Assembly: GCF_004135385.1 (NCBI RefSeq)
Contig: NZ_CP035493.1
Coordinates: 1,550,001-1,614,000 of the forward strand
Direction of reading: 5' to 3'
Length of the DNA: 64,000 nt
From: Xylanimonas protaetiae
GTDB taxonomy: Bacteria > Actinomycetota > Actinomycetes > Actinomycetales > Cellulomonadaceae
How positions within the stretch are numbered: the stretch's first letter is position 1; each line of letters opens with the position of its first letter. Below the pieces are notes generated by a model, which had not been told where the DNA came from, made no database searches, and was given only the letters and a program-made list of their open reading frames with translations. Of the stretch, positions 61,344 through 64,000 are shown piece by piece. The position numbers and the translations under genes were made by a program.

Positions 61344-62714
61344 ATGAAGCGAACCCGCTTCTCCGCCGTCGCGGCCGCGGCCGCGGTCACGGTGGCCTCG
61401 CTCGCGCTCGCCGCCTGCTCGGGCCCCAGCGTGGGCGCCGCCTCCGACGACGCGTCGACCAGCCCCTCCGCCGCGACCGGCGGCCCGGACTTCACCGGCG
61501 TGACGCCGGCCAAGAAGATCACCTTCTGGTCATCCAACCCCGGCGGGTCGGGCGACGTCACCCAGGAGATCATCGACGCGTTCACCGCGAAGACCGGCAT
61601 CGAGGTCGAGCTCGTCCCGGCCGCGAGCTACGAGGACGTCGCCCAGAAGTTCCAGGCCGCGCAGGCCGGCGGCGGCCTGCCCGACGTGCTCACGCTCTCG
61701 GACGTCTGGTGGTACCGCTACTACCTGAACGACCAGATCATCCCGCTCGGCAACGCGCTCGAGGCCGCCAAGGCCGACACCGACGACTACCTGCCGGTCT
61801 TCTACGGCGACTACCAGTACGACGGCGAGCAGTGGGCCGTGCCGTTCGCCCGCTCGACGCCGCTCTTCTACTACAACAAGGCGCAGTGGGCGGCCGCCGG
61901 CCTGCCCGACCGCGGCCCGGCCACCTGGCAGGAGTTCGCCGAGTGGGCCCCGAAGCTGGCCGCCGTCAACGGGGGCAAGCCAGCCTTCGAGTGGCCGGAC
62001 ATCGCCGGCTACGCGGGCTGGATCGCCCAGGACCTCCTGTGGGGCTGGGGCGGCTCCTGGTCGGCGAAGGACTCGTTCGACGTCACCGCGGACTCCGCGA
62101 AGTCGGTCGAGGCGCTGCAGTTCCTCCAGGACTCGATCTACACGGACAAGTGGGCCGCGCAGGCCGCCAAGGACGCGGGCGCGGACCTCGCCGCGGGTGG
62201 TACGTCGGCCACGATCGCGTCGTCGGGCTCCTTCGCGGGCATCCAGAAGACGCTCGACTCCGCGGGCAACCCGTTCGAGCTCGGTGCCGCGCCGCTGCCC
62301 GGCGGCCCCGCCGCGTCCGACGGCGTCAGCCCCACGGGCGGCACCGGCGTCGCGATCCCGAAGGGCATCCCGGCCGCGAACCAGCTCGCGGCCGCCGAGT
62401 TCATCGCGTTCCTGACGAACCCGGAGAACACCGTGAAGTTCTCGGGCGCCACGGGCTACATCCCCGTGGACAAGTCGGCCGACACGACCGCGCTGCGCGC
62501 GGCGAAGCCGGTCATCGGCGTCGCCATCGACCAGGCGGACGCGACGCGCTCGCAGGACTGGGCCCGCGTGTTCCTGCCCGGTGGCGACCAGGCCATGAAC
62601 AGCGCGATCCAGTCGATCGCCACCCAGCAGGTGCCCGTCAAGGACGCGATGACGGACCTCAAGGGCAAGCTCGAGCAGATCTACACGACCCAGGTCGAGC
62701 CGAACCTCAAGTGA
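61344..62714 (+). CDS. extracellular solute-binding lipoprotein of the sugar importer
   Basis: A 456-residue family 1 solute-binding protein. The signal peptide ends ASLALAACSG with the lipidated Cys at residue 25. The mature protein starts with an acidic Ser/Ala linker, then KKITFWSSNPGGSGDVTQEII, and later DVWWYRYYLNDQIIPL and TPLFYYNKAQWAAAGLP, which resemble the UgpB-like and oligosaccharide-binding groups. The binding protein being last in the operon, after both permeases, is less common than first. GAAGGG lies 14 bases upstream. Confidence 0.9.
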   Translation: MKRTRFSAVAAAAAVTVASLALAACSGPSVGAASDDASTSPSAATGGPDFTGVTPAKKITFWSSNPGGSGDVTQEIIDAFTAKTGIEVELVPAASYEDVAQKFQAAQAGGGLPDVLTLSDVWWYRYYLNDQIIPLGNALEAAKADTDDYLPVFYGDYQYDGEQWAVPFARSTPLFYYNKAQWAAAGLPDRGPATWQEFAEWAPKLAAVNGGKPAFEWPDIAGYAGWIAQDLLWGWGGSWSAKDSFDVTADSAKSVEALQFLQDSIYTDKWAAQAAKDAGADLAAGGTSATIASSGSFAGIQKTLDSAGNPFELGAAPLPGGPAASDGVSPTGGTGVAIPKGIPAANQLAAAEFIAFLTNPENTVKFSGATGYIPVDKSADTTALRAAKPVIGVAIDQADATRSQDWARVFLPGGDQAMNSAIQSIATQQVPVKDAMTDLKGKLEQIYTTQVEPNLK

Positions 62715-62722
62715 CGCGCGCC

Positions 62723-62760
62723 CGGGGCGGCAGGTCCCTCCCGAGGGGCCTGCCGCCCCG
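62723..62760. terminator. hairpin between convergent binding-protein and HAD genes
   Basis: A 17-bp stem (62723-62739 with 62744-62760, one G-T pair) with a 4-base loop lies eight bases after one stop codon and nine before the other. Confidence 0.8.
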
Positions 62761-62769
62761 GCGTCCGTC

Positions 62770-63417
62770 CTAGCGGCCCAGCAGCTCGAGGGCGGTCTCG
62801 GCGAGGTCCGCGACGTGGTCGATGACCCGCACCGCGCCCGCCTGCGCGAGCTCGTCGCCCGTCGGGTAGCCCCACGAGACCCCGAGCGTGCGGATGCCGT
62901 GCTCGCGCGCGCCGACGACGTCGTACACGCGGTCGCCGACCATGAGTGCCGGGCCGCCCGACCAGCCGAGCGCCGCGAGCGCCGTGCCGATCACCTGCGC
63001 CTTCGAGCCGCTCTCGTCGAGCGGGGCGCCGAAGACGGCGTCGACCAGCGGGGCCAGGCCGAACCGCTCCGCGATCGGCACCGCGAACACCTCGGGCTTC
63101 GACGTCGCGACGGCGAGCGTGCAGCCCGCCGCGCGGAGCCGCTCCAGCTGGGCGGGGATCCCGTCGAACACGGCGTTGTCCCACATGCCCGTCTCGCGGA
63201 ACATCTCGCGGTACGCCGCGATGCCCTCCGGCACGCGGGCGGCCGGGACGCCGTGCGCGAGCAGCGAGTCGCCGATCGGCGGGCCGACGAACGACCGGAG
63301 GGCCGCGGCGTCCGGCACCGGCAGGCCGAGCCGGCGGTAGGCATGGGCCGCCGACGCCGTGATGCCGGGCGCCGAGTCCATGAGGGTGCCGTCGAGGTCG
63401 AGCAGGACGAGGTGCAC
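62770..63417 (-). CDS. HAD-family phosphatase (Gph-like)
   Basis: A 215-residue HAD hydrolase with a helical cap, of the phosphoglycolate phosphatase type. Motif I is LVLLDLDGTLMDSAPGI, motif II LAVATSKPEVF, motif III the Lys in SGSKAQVIG and motif IV MVGDRVYDVVGAREHGI. Such enzymes often remove phosphate from sugar phosphates; a link to the importer next door is possible but not shown. The GTG at 63417 places motif I at the N-terminus. It starts 10 bp after the epimerase stop. Confidence 0.85.
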   Translation of the reverse strand: MHLVLLDLDGTLMDSAPGITASAAHAYRRLGLPVPDAAALRSFVGPPIGDSLLAHGVPAARVPEGIAAYREMFRETGMWDNAVFDGIPAQLERLRAAGCTLAVATSKPEVFAVPIAERFGLAPLVDAVFGAPLDESGSKAQVIGTALAALGWSGGPALMVGDRVYDVVGAREHGIRTLGVSWGYPTGDELAQAGAVRVIDHVADLAETALELLGR

Positions 63418-63427
63418 CGCGCCCCGC

Positions 63428-64000
63428 TCAGACCGAGCGGGCGTGGGCGACGAGCCGGTCGAAGCCGGCGTCCTGCCGCGCGTCGACCCGCTGCGCCTCC
63501 GGGTGGGCGTCGTACCAGGCGACCTGCTCGAACGCGGCCTCGTCGTACGTGATCGTCGTGCCGAACTCGGGCACGAGCGCCGTGACCTTCGAGCAGTCGA
63601 ACACCACGGAGTGCGCCTTGTCGCCCAGCAGGCCCGGGCCGTCCTCGGGCAGCACGCGGTCGATCGTCTCGCTCGCGACGTGCACGAGGTCCGGGGCGTC
63701 GACGCCGGCCGCGGCCGCCAGCCACGTGTAGATCTGGTCCCAGGTAGGAGCGTGCGTGCCCGTGATCTGGAAGGTGTCGCCGACGGCGAGCGGGTTGCCG
63801 AGCAGGCCGACGAAGCCGACCGCGAAGTCCTCCGTGTGCGTCAGCGTCCACTGCGTGGTGCCGTCCCCGTGCACGACGACGGGCTTGCCCGCGCGCAGGC
63901 GGGCGACGTCGGTCCAGCCGCCCAGGGTGGGGATGAGCGTGCGGTCGTACGTGTGCGACGGGCGCACGATCGTGGCCGGGAACCCGTTCTCGCGCAGCTC
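63428..64000 (-). CDS. NAD-dependent epimerase/dehydratase-like protein (partial)
   Basis: The C-terminal 190 residues of a short-chain dehydrogenase/epimerase-family protein, cut by the window end. It contains TIVRPSHTYDRTLIPT, HGDGTTQWTLTHTEDFAVGFVGLLGNP and FQITGTHAPTWDQIYTWLAAAAGV, typical of the atypical SDR group that includes nucleoside-sugar epimerases and related proteins. The N-terminal NAD-binding glycine motif and catalytic YxxxK are outside the window. Function is open. Confidence 0.75.
   Translation of the reverse strand, partial: ELRENGFPATIVRPSHTYDRTLIPTLGGWTDVARLRAGKPVVVHGDGTTQWTLTHTEDFAVGFVGLLGNPLAVGDTFQITGTHAPTWDQIYTWLAAAAGVDAPDLVHVASETIDRVLPEDGPGLLGDKAHSVVFDCSKVTALVPEFGTTITYDEAAFEQVAWYDAHPEAQRVDARQDAGFDRLVAHARSV

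Overview
The window is chromosomal DNA of a very GC-rich actinobacterium. Third codon positions are almost all G or C, GTG starts are common, and genes often overlap by GTGA or ATGA. The gene content (mycothiol synthase, actinobacterial TopA with a lysine-rich tail, MutT1 beside ppk1, a DUF4244 Flp-like pilin locus, a proton-pumping pyrophosphatase) fits a Micrococcales member near Cellulomonas, Cellulosimicrobium or Isoptericola. That placement is inference from gene content. I see no transposase, integrase, prophage or CRISPR array, so this looks like core chromosome with a few accessory genes.

Layout. 68-5080: phosphate and polyphosphate genes (DUF47 protein, PiT transporter, mutT1, ppk1). 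5084-9267: mycothiol synthase, acetyl-CoA synthetase and a divergent Old Yellow Enzyme. 9525-12278: a HAD phosphatase and an ArsR-type regulator coupled to an MFS transporter. 12378-16757: a compact Tad/Flp pilus-like operon (ssd, tadA, tadB, tadC, DUF4244 pilin, TadE-like, secretion-associated protein), followed by a convergent DEAD-box helicase, the same order as in mycobacteria. 19560-29181: SRPBCC protein, M18 aminopeptidase, K+-independent H+-pyrophosphatase, DinB-like protein, two paralogous surface proteins, a methyltransferase and a PAP2 phosphatase. 29266-37661: topA, a MacB/FtsX-type ABC transporter and an ECF sigma factor with its membrane partner. 37843-38527: a VapBC module. 38565-44797: an NAD de novo synthesis operon (nrtR-nadA-nadB-nadC-nadS). 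44933-50213: an oxidoreductase, a PPOX protein, tmk-holB, an exported peptidase-like hydrolase and tRNA-Thr(CGT). 50404-57605: small membrane proteins, peptide deformylase, a hydrolase/universal stress protein pair, and clpC with a candidate ClgR box. 57673-64000: a beta-galactosidase-like GH35 enzyme with a sugar ABC importer, a Gph-like HAD phosphatase and a truncated epimerase.

Three patterns run through the window. First, eight genes or starts (PAP2, sigma-partner protein, vapC, nadB, nadA twice, usp, clpC) are each out of frame by exactly one base, at a run of four or five C/G. Adding one base restores every one, so I read these as homopolymer miscalls and annotate the genes as CDS, not pseudogenes. 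Second, many genes have a TANNNT -10 hexamer only 6-9 bases before the start codon, the signature of leaderless transcripts. Third, several unrelated long palindromes occur. Most sit between convergent genes as probable terminators, but one perfect 29-bp inverted repeat lies in frame inside nadB and is not explained that way.

The most interesting candidates for new biology are the tandem pair of paralogous extracellular domains (24913-26568), the palindromic insertions in nadB, the 92-bp duplication with a coupled 30-codon ORF between the DUF47 and PiT genes, and matched CRP-type sites in front of acs and hppA.
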